From: Nosema muscidifuracis
Taxonomy: Eukaryota > Microsporidia > Nosematidae
Length of the DNA: 64,000 bases
Reading direction: 5' to 3'
Assembly (NCBI GenBank): GCA_028335825.1
Contig: JAIOKI010000017.1
Span: 1 to 64,000, forward strand
Positions 37,343 to 48,345 of the stretch are shown in pieces. Numbering within the stretch: the stretch's first letter is position 1; each line of letters opens with the position of its first letter. Both the position numbers and the translations under genes were made by a program. The notes under the pieces are model-generated. The model worked only from the letters and a program-made list of their open reading frames with translations, did not search any database and was not told where the DNA came from.

Positions 37343-40170
37343 GTTGTTAAATGTAATTACAAAAGAAGTTATTTTGGTCTCATATTTATTTGATCTAGAA
37401 TATTATTAATTATTGATTTAAGTATTTTTTATTAATCATTTTATCATAAAATCAAATTTCACTACAATATAATTAAATTTAATTATATAGTTCGTTTCGA
37501 TTTATAAAGTAATTAATTAAATTTTTATAAATTGATCAAATTTTAAATTAATATTAAATTCGAAATATTGTTAATAGTTCATAAATATTTAATATATGTA
37601 AAAATAAGTTTTGTGATAAATAAACTACCTAACCTAGATGAAACACAAATATGATCAATTATTTTTTATACAAATTTATTTCAATAATGATACTATTAGT
37701 GGTTACAAGATATAAAACGTGACTCAAATTAAAAGTTGAATAAAAGATGAGATTTTAATAAAGTACTCAGAGGAACTTTAGAAAGCTAAACTATGAACAA
37801 GAGTCATAAGAAATCTATAATAAAGTTTAAAAAGAAACCGACTTGTCAGAAGTGTAAATTGAAAAGATTGATGAATAAGTAATTGACAAGAAATATTAAA
37901 TCATAAATATCTTGTTTTATATATACTCAATGATGTGTTGTTCTATACTTCTCTTAAAATAATAATTTTAACATTTTTTGTTTTAAATCATATATTCCTC
38001 CTTATCTAACAATATAGTCATTATGATAATATTTTATTAAATCTTTTCTTTACAATTTTAGTATCTTTTTATATGTTATATTTTTGGCAATATTTACTTC
38101 TTAAAAATGATGTTCTCTTTATATCCTTTCATAAAATTCTATCTAGACCTTCATATGCACTGCTTATTGTAACAACTTATCATAAATATCATTCCAATGT
38201 TATACATTAGATTTTCAATCTTGTAATTTAAATTATTTTCCTGACGTTGATCATTCATTCTTTTTAAAAATAACCAATCCATTAAATTTACAACATAATT
38301 ACTAAATTTCTATATAACATTTGTTCTTTACTTTATGATTAATAATTTTAAGCTAATTAAAATTATTCAAGATTTATAATTCTTATTATAATAAAGATGG
38401 TTCTTTTTTTCGAAAATATTAATTTTTCTTTTCCTCATGTTTTTGTTAAAAATGACTAAAATAACAGGTTCAGTTAGTAGCTTAAAAATTGATAAATATG
38501 TTAGATTTTTTTTGAAAGTTAACCCCAATTATTGTAAAATTTTTATTTATAAAATTTATGATAAGTTACATTGGAGCATTTCCAGTATCTTTCTTTATAG
38601 GTCTTAGTCATCTATAATTGAATTTAATTACTCCCAGTTTATACGAAAGAAATTCAATATATATTGATAATTTTTTTATAAAAATCTTAGGGGGTTTTGG
38701 GAAATCACATTATACAAATATATATAAAATTTAAAGATATTTCCAAAATCAAAAATATTATTCAAATCTAAAATCATGATAATAATATGGTAAACAAAAA
38801 TGATTTAATAAATATTCTGAATAGTTTTACTATCATCTAATTTATATCTTTAAGGAAAAATATTAAATTATGTATTCCATATTATTTATATAATACTTAA
38901 TAAATATATTTTTTTATTTATGTTATTTTAATTTATTCTTAATTATTCATTTTATTAATTAATTAATAATATATATGAGGTTGAAAAAAGACTTCTCTAT
39001 CTTATTAATCTAATCATAAAATTATTTTTTAGACCCATGACATAAAAAAGACAACTTTTTAGATCCCTTGGATAATAATTTAGAATACATCAAATAAAAT
39101 CAAGATATAATTGAGTGATTAGAGATCTATTCTAAGCTATGCAAGATCATCAAAAAAACATGTGAAATCTTTGGAATCAAGCAAGTAAACATCAATCTAT
39201 GATGATGACTTGTATCAGATTAATGATATAGTCGTAGAAGAAGAAGTGGAGATATTTATAATAATCTTGAGATTTTAAGAATAGAAGAAATACTGATAAC
39301 TTTATTAACTCATTAAAATTTACTTACTTTATTCTATCTCTATTAAGATTATTGTTAATAGGTAAAATAAATTCAGTGAGATGGGAATAGTATTCTTAAG
39401 AATTAGAGTTTTAGGTATTATAAATATATTAGCAGAATGAATGAATATTCAATAACATTAAATATACTTTTTTAATTCATTATTTCTATATTGTTAATAT
39501 TTTTTTCTGAATCGACTCACTCCTCATTATAAATATAATAATTATATAATATTATCAAAATTTAAGGGAGTAAAATATATATCACATATATGGAAATATA
39601 AAGATGTTAAAGAAACATTATTTTTTTCTAATTTTTAACCCATAAAATATTATTCTTACTTTTCTATATTTATAATTATAATATGGTAGTATCATTCAGA
39701 TAAAAGATAGTGAATAAATTTTATCAATTATACCATAAAGTAAGAAAATATAACATTTTTATTAATTCATAAGAGATCAATCTTAGAATACTAAATAGTA
39801 TTATTATAATAGATATTCATGTATGATAAGCTAATACATTTTAATTTATATTGTTATTATCTTTTAATTTAATTTCTTTTACATGGGGTAAAATAATAAA
39901 TTATTTTAACATTTTTATTTATAAATTTCTTGATGATTAAATTAATTTATTCCAATACGGTATAAAAAGTCTCATATTAATACTTATAGATTTTATTCTT
40001 AAAAAAATATGTTTTATAATATGAGATGTATCTAAATGATAATGTTTATACTTCTATGATTTAAGTCTATAGAGATGAATTAGAATATAAATATGACGTA
40101 GAAATGATATTCAAAAATATAATAATTAAAAATAAATCTCTAATATTTATCAGATAATATAAGTATAAAA

Positions 40171-40560
40171 ATGAAATTATCTCTTTTATTTTTTCAATTC
40201 AAATTATTCCTGCATTTTCTTATTTCTAAAAATATAATTAGAAATAATGAACATATAAAAAATGATAATAATAGTGATACTAATAAAAGAACAAAGGTGA
40301 ATATTAAAACTGAAGTCCCAAAAAAATAATCATAAACTCCTGATAAAACTAAAATTAATATTGATGACATTATGTAAAAAAAATAACTTACTTTGTTATG
40401 TACTTTAAATTATTTAAAATTTCTGAATTATCATTGTCAGATCTGTATTTACAAGTTTCTTTTATCTTTTTGTTTATTGATCCATCATCTAAATCTATTA
40501 CAAGAATATCATCGTGAGAATATGATAGTAGTAAATATAACAATAGCATTTAGAAGGATT
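40171..40560 (+). pseudogene. Broken small secreted-protein gene
   Basis: 40171-40329 is an ATG-initiated 52-codon frame with a hydrophobic leader (MKLSLLFFQFKLFLHFLIS) and a Lys/Asn-rich tail. About 70 bases on, a second protein-like frame runs through LFKISELSLSDLYLQVSF with one internal TGA. These look like parts of one dead gene, or a short intact gene followed by a relic. Confidence 0.35.
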
Positions 40561-40780
40561 AAAAATATTATTTTATATTAAATAAATTTTTTTTTGATTT
40601 TATATTGATAAATTCATTTTATTTTATAAGAAGATTAATTAAAACTAAAAATTTACTTAAAATTTGTTTATGTTGTAATATTTATAGTTATACCTAACAA
40701 ATATAAATTTTTAAACAAAATTAAACCAAATGATTTATTTTATACATTTTTAGTTTCATAGAAACTTTGAGGTTATTTCG

Positions 40781-41158
40781 TTAGCATCCTTTTCCATCAG
40801 GTCCACATCCCATTCCATCAGGACCACATCCCATTCCATCAGGTCCGCATCCTTTTCCATCAGGTCCACATCCTTTTCCATCAGGACCACATCCCATTCC
40901 ATCAGGTCCACATCCCATTCCATCAGGTCCACATCCCATTCCATCAGGTCCACATCCTTTTCCATCAGGACCACATGAATCTTTACCTCCTTCATTTGTA
41001 TCTTGTGCTCCGATTCCAAAAAAACCTCCTCTCTTATCCATTTTTTTTGAGGGAACGTTTCTACTTGTAGGTGTACTAGGTTTATTTGTCTTGATAGATC
41101 CACTAATACTGGATATAAAGAAACTTATAAGTAATAATGAATAAGCTGAAAACTTCAT
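40781..41158 (-). CDS. Secreted Cys-Gly-Pro-Asp-Gly heptad-repeat protein, 125 aa
   Basis: Residues 1-20 are a clear signal peptide (MKFSAYSLLLISFFISSISG). A Ser/Thr/Lys-rich linker (21-61) follows. Then come nine perfect heptads CGPDG-K/M-G with Cys at 62, 69, 76 and every seventh residue to the C-terminal Cys125. Only the Lys/Met position varies. Ten evenly spaced cysteines suggest an extended cross-linked structure or metal ladder. Spore coat, wall or polar-tube association is plausible in a microsporidian but unproven. The repeats are a 21-bp minisatellite, and this patch is far richer in G+C than anything nearby, so selection holds the sequence. The opposite frame is a shadow of the same repeat. 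A GATACCCC motif lies about 40 bases upstream of the ATG. Confidence 0.75.
   Translation of the reverse strand: MKFSAYSLLLISFFISSISGSIKTNKPSTPTSRNVPSKKMDKRGGFFGIGAQDTNEGGKDSCGPDGKGCGPDGMGCGPDGMGCGPDGMGCGPDGKGCGPDGKGCGPDGMGCGPDGMGCGPDGKGC
40784..40974. repeat. 21-bp coding minisatellite, nine units
   Basis: Nine head-to-tail 21-base units encode the CGPDG-K/M-G heptads of the minus-strand gene. Units differ mainly at the Lys/Met codon and at silent third positions, so copy number is likely to vary between strains. Confidence 0.9.
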
Positions 41159-43054
41159 AATATTTTATTAATTTTTTCTTTAAATACTTTTAAAGGGGTA
41201 TCTTAGCTAATGAATTAATTTATCATATTATGCAATGATTTTTTATGACGTAATATTTTTTAACTTTATAATATATACATATAAAAGCTATTATACATTT
41301 TTATAATCTAGTATTAAAAATATTAATTAACTATAATTGGCTATTTTAATTTAAATATTATAAATAAAAACAGTCTGAAATTTAACATTTATTTTAAGTA
41401 TAATAAAAGTAAATTTCTATTCTAAACATGAAAATTTTAGTATGATAATTGGAATAAAACTAAATTTAAGATCAATATTTTTTATTTGTACGTTTCAAAA
41501 TAGGGTAAATATTACTTGCTTTTTTCGATCATTTAGTTATCAAATAAAACATTATATTAAATCTTTGTTATTAATATATATAACGTATTAAATTAATTTC
41601 ATCTACAAAATCTTAAATAAATTTATTTGTTGTAAATATGAAATTATTATGAATAGAATATTTTAACCTTTAAAATATAAATACTTAAAAATTAAAAATA
41701 ATTAAATAGAAAATAATATTCATTTATTTTTAACTACCCAAATAAAAAAATTCAAAATAATTAAATAAATATATGAAAAAAATAAAAACTAAACAAAAAT
41801 GATTAGAAAAAAAAGATATAGTTTTTATTTTGTAGATTATGTCAATATTTATATTAATTTATATAATAGAGAGTGTTTTATTAGTTTTTTTGGATAATTA
41901 GTATTTGTTGGGATTAGACAGTGTGATAATTGTGAACAAGTAACTTGGTGACGTCATAAATCAATTTATCACCATTTTTACATAAAGAGTGACCCCTAAA
42001 ATAAAGTATGTTTTTTAGCAATAATTCTTCTTACAACAATCTATATTAAATGTGTTTCAGTTCGCAACTCTTGGAATTTTTGTTATTAATGTGGTTTCAT
42101 CTTCTAAAATTAGATTTTATAAGACAAATAATAGAATTTTTTTCATTGAAGATAATATAAATTAAATGTTTAAATCAATGATTTAATCTTATTTTTAAAA
42201 TTCAACTTAAGAAAAATTTATATTGAAAATATTATTTATAATAAATAAATTTAGTTTCGAAATAACATGAAAATTAATTGTAATTATTTTTTATAATGAA
42301 AATAAATCAAAGAACATAACTTAGATTAAAAATGATAGTATTTACAAAAATATTCATAAATTTATTAAATATTGATTTATATGTTTTATGTTGATGAATA
42401 GAAAAAATTATCAAAATAAAAAAAATTTGTTTATTAAATAAATAGTTCTAACAATTTTACTGATTTACGTAATATGAATGTATTTATTTACATAAATAAT
42501 ATTTAAATTATTTTTTTATTTAAATGATAAATTAACCATCTTCTATATTCATAAAATAAGCTACTAGTCATAGAAATATTATTTTATATTTATTTTTCTC
42601 ATATGAAATTTCATCTTTAATTGAGTTATTTTCTGACTTTTGATATCATATTTTTTTTATGTTTTCTAATTTATCTACATCTATATATATTGTAAATTTG
42701 TTATTATATCATCCTAATTTATATAAAAAATATTATTTTGTAAATTGTTATCAATTCAAATTATTTAATTAAAAACATTATCTTATATTTTATATAGATT
42801 AAAAAAGATAATAAAATTTATAATTTATTATTATTGTATTTAAAAATAGTTAATTGGTAATTAAATAATTGTTTGATCATTATAATACATAAAAAATTTG
42901 ATTAAATTTATTACGTTTATAAAAAAGTATCATGATAATATTTTATTGTAATAAATTATTAGCTATGAGAATTTGTTTATTGACAGAAATTAATATATTT
43001 TAATTAATTGATTAATTAAAAAAAATATATAAATTTGAATATTTTAGATCCATA
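41159..43054. other. Spacer; right part is duplicated flank of family A
   Basis: 41159-42040 shows nothing recognisable. 42043-43054 aligns with the 5' flank of the first family A gene. Confidence 0.55.
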
Positions 43055-44416
43055 ATGTTTTTGAAAACTCTATACTTTTTGATAATAAATAGTACAAAGA
43101 ATTATTCTGATGAGATGTGTGTGACAAAAGAAATACTTCCAAGCGAAGATTACATACCTATTGATTTGGGACATCTAAATGAATCTGATTTTATGACTGA
43201 TAAGCTAGATAATTATGAAAATAATTCAGTTATACGCTATGGGATATTAGAAAGATACAAAATTGACGAAGATTATTTATCTTTAAATAAGTATATTGAT
43301 TATATTTATCCGAAATTAGATCAAAATTCTGTTACTTTGCAAAATGATTCAAATCAATCTTATGAGAACGAATTAGTTAATCTTGCTAATCATGATAACA
43401 CAATTATTCTTCAAATAGATGATTTTTTCTTGTTTAATGAGACTATATGTATGTTTCACAATGATATGGAACAATTCAAGTTACAGTTAAAATATTTATC
43501 GAATTTAATAAACAATAAGCATGAATCTTATGAAGGTTATAAAGACATCTTATTAGATATAATGAAGAATCATATGTTTATACCCAACATATTTCAGGTT
43601 GAAAGGTTTTATAATTCTAATGAATATCTTGATAATATTGATCTAATATTTAAATATATGAAATTCATTAAGGAATTCGATTTTAGCAAATTAAACCTAA
43701 GGAATTATGCATACTTTAATCAAAAAAAAGAATTATATCAAATTTTTCATAAGTACAATCAAGATTTTTCTTTAAAAATATATTTTTTTACTAAATCAAA
43801 CATCGAATTTTTGAATAAAATAACAGAAAAAGTTTATCAAGAAATCTATGAAAAGAAAATATCTAAAGAAACATTAATTTTATATATAATAGAAAGTATT
43901 AATAATATTGAAGATCCTTTAGACAAAATTATACTCTACAAATGTCTATTTGACATTCTTACAAGGAAAAAAAATATTAACTGTTTAATTAGACTTTTAT
44001 TTCATATAATAATATATTATAAAGAAGGTAATGTTTATTTAATACATGAAAATGAGGATTTTTTAATAGACAGATTATTATATTTAATTACGTGTTTAAA
44101 TCCTAAGTTTATTTTAGATTTAAAAGATTTTTCAAAATATAAAAAGAAAAAAAAATCAGAGTTATTTTTAAAATATTATAAAACAAAATCAAAAGATTCA
44201 TTTAGAGAAAATATTGAAATTCATGGAATATTCTTAAATTTGATAGATGAAAATCAACCACGGGATTATTATTACGTATTAAATAGAATATTTGATAACA
44301 ATTGCTCCAACAATATGATAATTAAATTTATGTCAAACATGACAATGCAAGGTGTAATAAAGATATTAGAAGACAATAAAATACTTTAATTAATAATTTT
44401 GTAGTTCTATAGTTAT
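42043..44416 (+). repeat. Segmental duplication, copy 2 (family A locus)
   Basis: Partner of 19274-21745. It covers about 1 kb of upstream noncoding sequence, the 444-residue gene and some 25 bases after the stop. After that the two loci differ: family B follows here, decayed repeats follow at the other copy. Confidence 0.8.
43055..44389 (+). CDS. Family A putative secreted protein, 444 aa
   Basis: Paralogue of the gene at 20382, alignable from end to end with few gaps. ATG in the TCCATAATG context. The weak N-terminal hydrophobic leader (MFLKTLYFLIIN) is compatible with secretion. Conserved features are DEM-x-VTKEILPS near the N-terminus, NYENNSVIRY, a helical middle, and a C-terminal block ENIEI-x-G ... 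NLIDENQ ... IKFMSN with QGVIKILE. A run of lysines (KYKKKKKSE) occurs at about residues 365-373. No domain is recognised. It is followed about 200 bp later by family B and then family C on the same strand, which suggests a cassette inherited as a unit. Confidence 0.75.
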   Translation: MFLKTLYFLIINSTKNYSDEMCVTKEILPSEDYIPIDLGHLNESDFMTDKLDNYENNSVIRYGILERYKIDEDYLSLNKYIDYIYPKLDQNSVTLQNDSNQSYENELVNLANHDNTIILQIDDFFLFNETICMFHNDMEQFKLQLKYLSNLINNKHESYEGYKDILLDIMKNHMFIPNIFQVERFYNSNEYLDNIDLIFKYMKFIKEFDFSKLNLRNYAYFNQKKELYQIFHKYNQDFSLKIYFFTKSNIEFLNKITEKVYQEIYEKKISKETLILYIIESINNIEDPLDKIILYKCLFDILTRKKNINCLIRLLFHIIIYYKEGNVYLIHENEDFLIDRLLYLITCLNPKFILDLKDFSKYKKKKKSELFLKYYKTKSKDSFRENIEIHGIFLNLIDENQPRDYYYVLNRIFDNNCSNNMIIKFMSNMTMQGVIKILEDNKIL

Positions 44417-44587
44417 AAAAAAATTAATTTATAATTTATCATAAACAAACTGCAATATAATTATTTAGACCAATAGTTATATTTATTAACGACTAAAATT
44501 AAATAAAATCAACTAGTTCTTAAATATTATATTAAAATGATTAATTAAATAAATTGATTTTATTAAGAAAAAATTGGTTCATCCATA

Positions 44588-45466
44588 ATGAAACAAACTT
44601 ATTCTAAAGATTTAGAACCGGAATGGTCAGAAATTAATGATGAATTTAAAGAATGGAGAGTTATCCACTTAGAATATGCTAAAAAATTATGTATAAATAA
44701 TTTTGAAATTAATATAGCGAAAAGGACAGAAATTGAACACTTTATCAATAATTTTCCAAGATGTATGATACAATTTACAAGACAAATATGCAAATGTAAT
44801 CATAATTGTGTTGCTGATTCATTTTTAGATTTTCAATTTGATCATATTTGTCATGATTTGACAACTAATAATCTATTCTTATTAAAGAACTATGTATATT
44901 GTAATAACTATAATATAAGAATTTCTGATGGTGTAATGTACGATTATAAACAATATCGTCATAGTCAAACATTAGGAGATAGAATTACGAAGGGAATCGA
45001 AAATTTATGTAATGATGATCCAATATATTATGATCAATTACAATGTACAGTATATGAACTAAAACAAGAATGTCAAAATGATCCCAAGTGTTTTGTAAAA
45101 CTAATTCAACCAACTTCAGTAAAGGATTGTAAAAATCCTAACTTCTTTTATCAAATTGATTATATCGAAAAATCTATAGGCCTCGATGAATTTAATTTAA
45201 AATTAGTACATTTTAAATTAGATAATATATCTTTAAGAAATATCAGATCAATATTAAAAATTGATGAAATTCTTGATTATAATGAATCCTCATTACCTCT
45301 ACCAATTAGTGAATCTGAAAATATGTATGATTCTATTTATCTCTATGGGTACTTATTAGGAATATTCGTTTTTTCTGCCTTTGGTTTTTTTACTTATAAG
45401 CTTATACAGAATATATATTCAAAATGTAAAAAAAGTCAAAAACAGAAGGTTGAAGGAAATGTTTAA
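44588..45466 (+). CDS. Family B ten-cysteine membrane protein, 292 aa
   Basis: Intact copy of the family whose second member at 36.0-37.0 kb is frame-shifted. ATG in TCCATAATG, as in family A. The cysteine domain spans about residues 58-178, with C-x8-C-x-C-x3-C (CMIQFTRQICKCNHNC), C after 13 more residues, C near 98, LC-x11-C, YEL-x2-EC and KC. A downstream CKN-x-NF block follows. A single membrane segment lies at about 254-275 (YLLGIFVFSAFGFFTYKLI) before a Lys-rich tail of about 17 residues. There is no obvious signal peptide, yet paired cysteines plus a C-terminal anchor fit a type I or tail-anchored surface protein. The ten cysteines recall extracellular cysteine-rich domains in general, but I cannot assign a family. 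Confidence 0.75.
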   Translation: MKQTYSKDLEPEWSEINDEFKEWRVIHLEYAKKLCINNFEINIAKRTEIEHFINNFPRCMIQFTRQICKCNHNCVADSFLDFQFDHICHDLTTNNLFLLKNYVYCNNYNIRISDGVMYDYKQYRHSQTLGDRITKGIENLCNDDPIYYDQLQCTVYELKQECQNDPKCFVKLIQPTSVKDCKNPNFFYQIDYIEKSIGLDEFNLKLVHFKLDNISLRNIRSILKIDEILDYNESSLPLPISESENMYDSIYLYGYLLGIFVFSAFGFFTYKLIQNIYSKCKKSQKQKVEGNV

Positions 45467-46722
45467 TTAAAACTTAAAAGGTTCATTGATATATTTTCTT
45501 TCTCATCTTAATTGATCTTTTGATAATAAAATTAAATCTTACATTCTTTTACGTAGAACTAAATAGATCTCTTTATTTTAATAATATTTTATCATTGTAT
45601 TTAAATTTACTATTATTGAATTAGTTGAAAAAGAACGTTTTAAAGGGAAATTGATTTAGTTTTATTCCTCGTTTATATAATGTATTTTCCATCTCTTGAG
45701 ACTTCATAGAGCCTGTCATAGAAGTATCTATGTCTGGCTTTTTTTGTCTCAATTCTATATGCGCATTGGAAGTTTTTTAGAATTTCGTTCAACAAATGTA
45801 ATAATTCTTGCCCTATAATTGTAAAGGAAAGTTCAGTGATTGCCGTGAAGATTATAAATATGCATATATAAGTTTTATTTATAGTATAAATTTTGATCTG
45901 ATTTCGATATTCATTCGGACAATATGACCTTGCAAAAAGATATTCTTAAGCTTTGTAAATAAATAAATTGTAATGCTTATAATTTTGTCTCATATAACCA
46001 AAACTAAATATTCTATACATTAACTTGATAGATAATCTACTTTTTAATGGCTTTCTTTCTAAGAAAAGATTTTTATTCTATAATGCCCACTGCATCTTAT
46101 TGATATATCAATTGAAATATATTCAAATATTAGTATTTTTAAAACAATAATATATAGAGTATTAAAATTCATCATAGGTGTTTCGTTTTGTGAAATCACT
46201 AAAATATAAATTAAAAAGTATTTAATCATAAAAAAACATTCATTTAGAATTATTATTAAATTTATTGAACATACAAAAAATAATATTTTTGAGTAGCTCC
46301 TTATTTTAAAGAAGTTTATAATATATATTTATTAAAATTAATTCTGGATAAATCCTTAAAACTTTTTATTCTCCTTTCGTTTTTAAGTATTTTTAATTTA
46401 ATTTATTTTCAAAAAGAATAAATAAATTATTGCAAATTAAATGATAAATTAAATTATGAAAAATGTAAATATAAAATTCGATAAAACATTCTTAAATATA
46501 TTTTTTATTAGGTATGAAATTCTACAATTATTTTTCAAAAATAAAATGATGCTATTATATTATATGATGAATATTTAGAAAATAAAAAATATTTTAGAAA
46601 TAAAATTGATTCAAATGTGAAAATTATCAATAATATCTTAATCAGAGAAATTTAATTTTTAATTACCTAGCTTTTTAAATTTAATTAAAAAAACTATAAA
46701 AGCTGTGAAAATATGATACCCC
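45467..46722. other. Spacer with minus-strand relic
   Basis: Contains the relic frame at 45673-45954. The rest is A/T with no visible feature until the CCCC start motif of the next gene. Confidence 0.5.
45673..45954 (-). pseudogene. Relic frame of about 94 codons, no start codon
   Basis: A stop-free stretch with good codon balance reads (minus strand) EYLFARSYCPNEYRNQIKIY, then IIGQELLHLLNEILKNFQCA, then KKARHRYFYDRLYEVSRDGK before its stop. There is no ATG at its beginning and no extension upstream. It is either the 3' part of a dead host gene or a transposon gene. The family is not recognised. Confidence 0.45.
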
Positions 46723-48345
46723 ATGATTCTTCTTTATATCTATAACATAATGACATCAATATCATTAAAAAACTTTTATGAAGATATACAAGATACAATA
46801 ATTAGGAAATATCAGAATAAGGAATTCGAAGAAATTGATCTGAAGAAAAAACCTCTTTTGATCAATATAAATTTTCATCCTTCTAAAAGTTGGTGGAGAG
46901 AGAAATTTATAGCTGAAGGTGAACAAACAATACTTAATTCTGTAAAATTCAATTTTGTATTAGATTCTGAAAATAATATTATGATAACATATGGAGAAAA
47001 TAAGACATGTTCATTTACAGAATTCCTTGATGAGAATTTTAGAGATAGAGTCATTGACTACGAAATAATTTATAATTTATCAGCATATCCTATTGTAAGA
47101 ACTGAGGAAAAAATTGTTGAAGCTTTTATAAAGAATATCAAAGAGTATCATAAAAATCATACAATACGAATATTAAGAGATTGTGATCTTTTATTTTACT
47201 TTTTTGGAAGAATATTGAAGTCATCAGATTTTGTTTATAATGGTGATAATATTATTATAAATTTTATTTTTAAACGAAAAGATAGTTTATATTATTTCAT
47301 TATAAATTTTGACGAATTCAATATCAGAAAATATTTTACTGAAATTTTAATAGATTACGAGTTTACAAAATTGTCAGACAAAGATTTATTAATAAGACTA
47401 TTTGAAAGCTTTAAATGTTCTTCTTACACTATATTCTGCAATAATACCATGAATATTCAAGAAGGTTTTATCAAGAACACTTCAATTAAAGAAAACGAAA
47501 AAAATAACACTTCGTCTTTATTCGATAATAATTTCCCTTATATTTTTTATGAAGACAATTTAAGCATTGATGGAAAACTTTATATTTCAGGATCATTAGA
47601 TAAAAGAAATATTTCCAAAGAAATGTTTGAAGATATGAAAGAGTTTTTTTCCTCTTCACTGAACCTTAAAAATGAAGATTTATTTTCAGCTAGTCTATTG
47701 TATTATTCACTAACTGATGATATGAAATTATTGATTATTAACAAGATCATCAAATCATATTACTCATCATATTCAATAATATTCCTTCATTTACTCAAGA
47801 GTCTTAAGATAATAACAAACAACGAATTTGAAGATATAATGAACCTAAGCTATTCTTTAAGAATTTTAAATCAAGATAAAAAAGATGCTTTAGAAATAGC
47901 TTACGATAATTTATTTGACGAAATTATTAAAAAAAGAATACTCAAAATAAGACCCATTCCTAAATTCAGACATTTTAACTATTTAACGATTTTATTTGGA
48001 AAAGTTCTTAATGAAGTATATTTATCAAATGACTACAAGACTGAGGAGTATCACTGGAAGGAACTATATGATGAGATACTAAATAAGTTAGGTATACCTA
48101 AAGATGATAATTCAGCATTTAATATTTTCAAGTATGTTATGAAAGATTTGAAAGATGTTACATATATACTTGATTATGAACTCACATCTATCTTTAATAT
48201 TTTAGCTCATTTGACTAAGAGATATACACCAATTAGCAGAAATAATATGATTTATTATAAATCAGAAGACAACAAAAAAATTCTTATCAAGGAAAACTTA
48301 CAAGAGTTACCTTTAAAAGATGAGTTGAGTGAGATAATGAAATAA
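46723..48345 (+). CDS. Family C putative secreted protein, 540 aa
   Basis: Starts directly after TACCCC at ATG 46723, a near-ideal microsporidian start. Residues 1-14 (MILLYIYNIMTSIS) form a weak hydrophobic leader. The body is soluble and helical without recognised domains. It is a distant paralogue of the 551-residue gene at 30439-32094: blocks around SFTEFLDENF (about residue 96), IINFDEFNIRKYF (about 192) and the FFSSSLNLKNEDL helical region (about 310) line up in order. Family A has a similar helical C-terminal half (ESINNIEDPLDKIILYKC), so A and C could be remote relatives, but that is weak. Third gene of the A-B-C cassette. Confidence 0.7.
   Translation: MILLYIYNIMTSISLKNFYEDIQDTIIRKYQNKEFEEIDLKKKPLLININFHPSKSWWREKFIAEGEQTILNSVKFNFVLDSENNIMITYGENKTCSFTEFLDENFRDRVIDYEIIYNLSAYPIVRTEEKIVEAFIKNIKEYHKNHTIRILRDCDLLFYFFGRILKSSDFVYNGDNIIINFIFKRKDSLYYFIINFDEFNIRKYFTEILIDYEFTKLSDKDLLIRLFESFKCSSYTIFCNNTMNIQEGFIKNTSIKENEKNNTSSLFDNNFPYIFYEDNLSIDGKLYISGSLDKRNISKEMFEDMKEFFSSSLNLKNEDLFSASLLYYSLTDDMKLLIINKIIKSYYSSYSIIFLHLLKSLKIITNNEFEDIMNLSYSLRILNQDKKDALEIAYDNLFDEIIKKRILKIRPIPKFRHFNYLTILFGKVLNEVYLSNDYKTEEYHWKELYDEILNKLGIPKDDNSAFNIFKYVMKDLKDVTYILDYELTSIFNILAHLTKRYTPISRNNMIYYKSEDNKKILIKENLQELPLKDELSEIMK

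Larger units (their letters stand above)
36955..40780. other. Spacer with two broken secreted-protein genes
   Basis: Carries the leader fragment at 37205-37342 and the remnant at 40171-40560. In between, 37400-40150 is A+T-rich with no readable gene. A 12-base telomere-like string CTACCTAACCTA occurs at about 37624. Confidence 0.45.

Noticed and set aside
40756-41103. Minus-strand frame with MEWDVDLMEKDVDL-type repeats
   Set aside because: It is the other-frame shadow of the CGPDG minisatellite. The signal peptide and cysteine pattern support the other frame.
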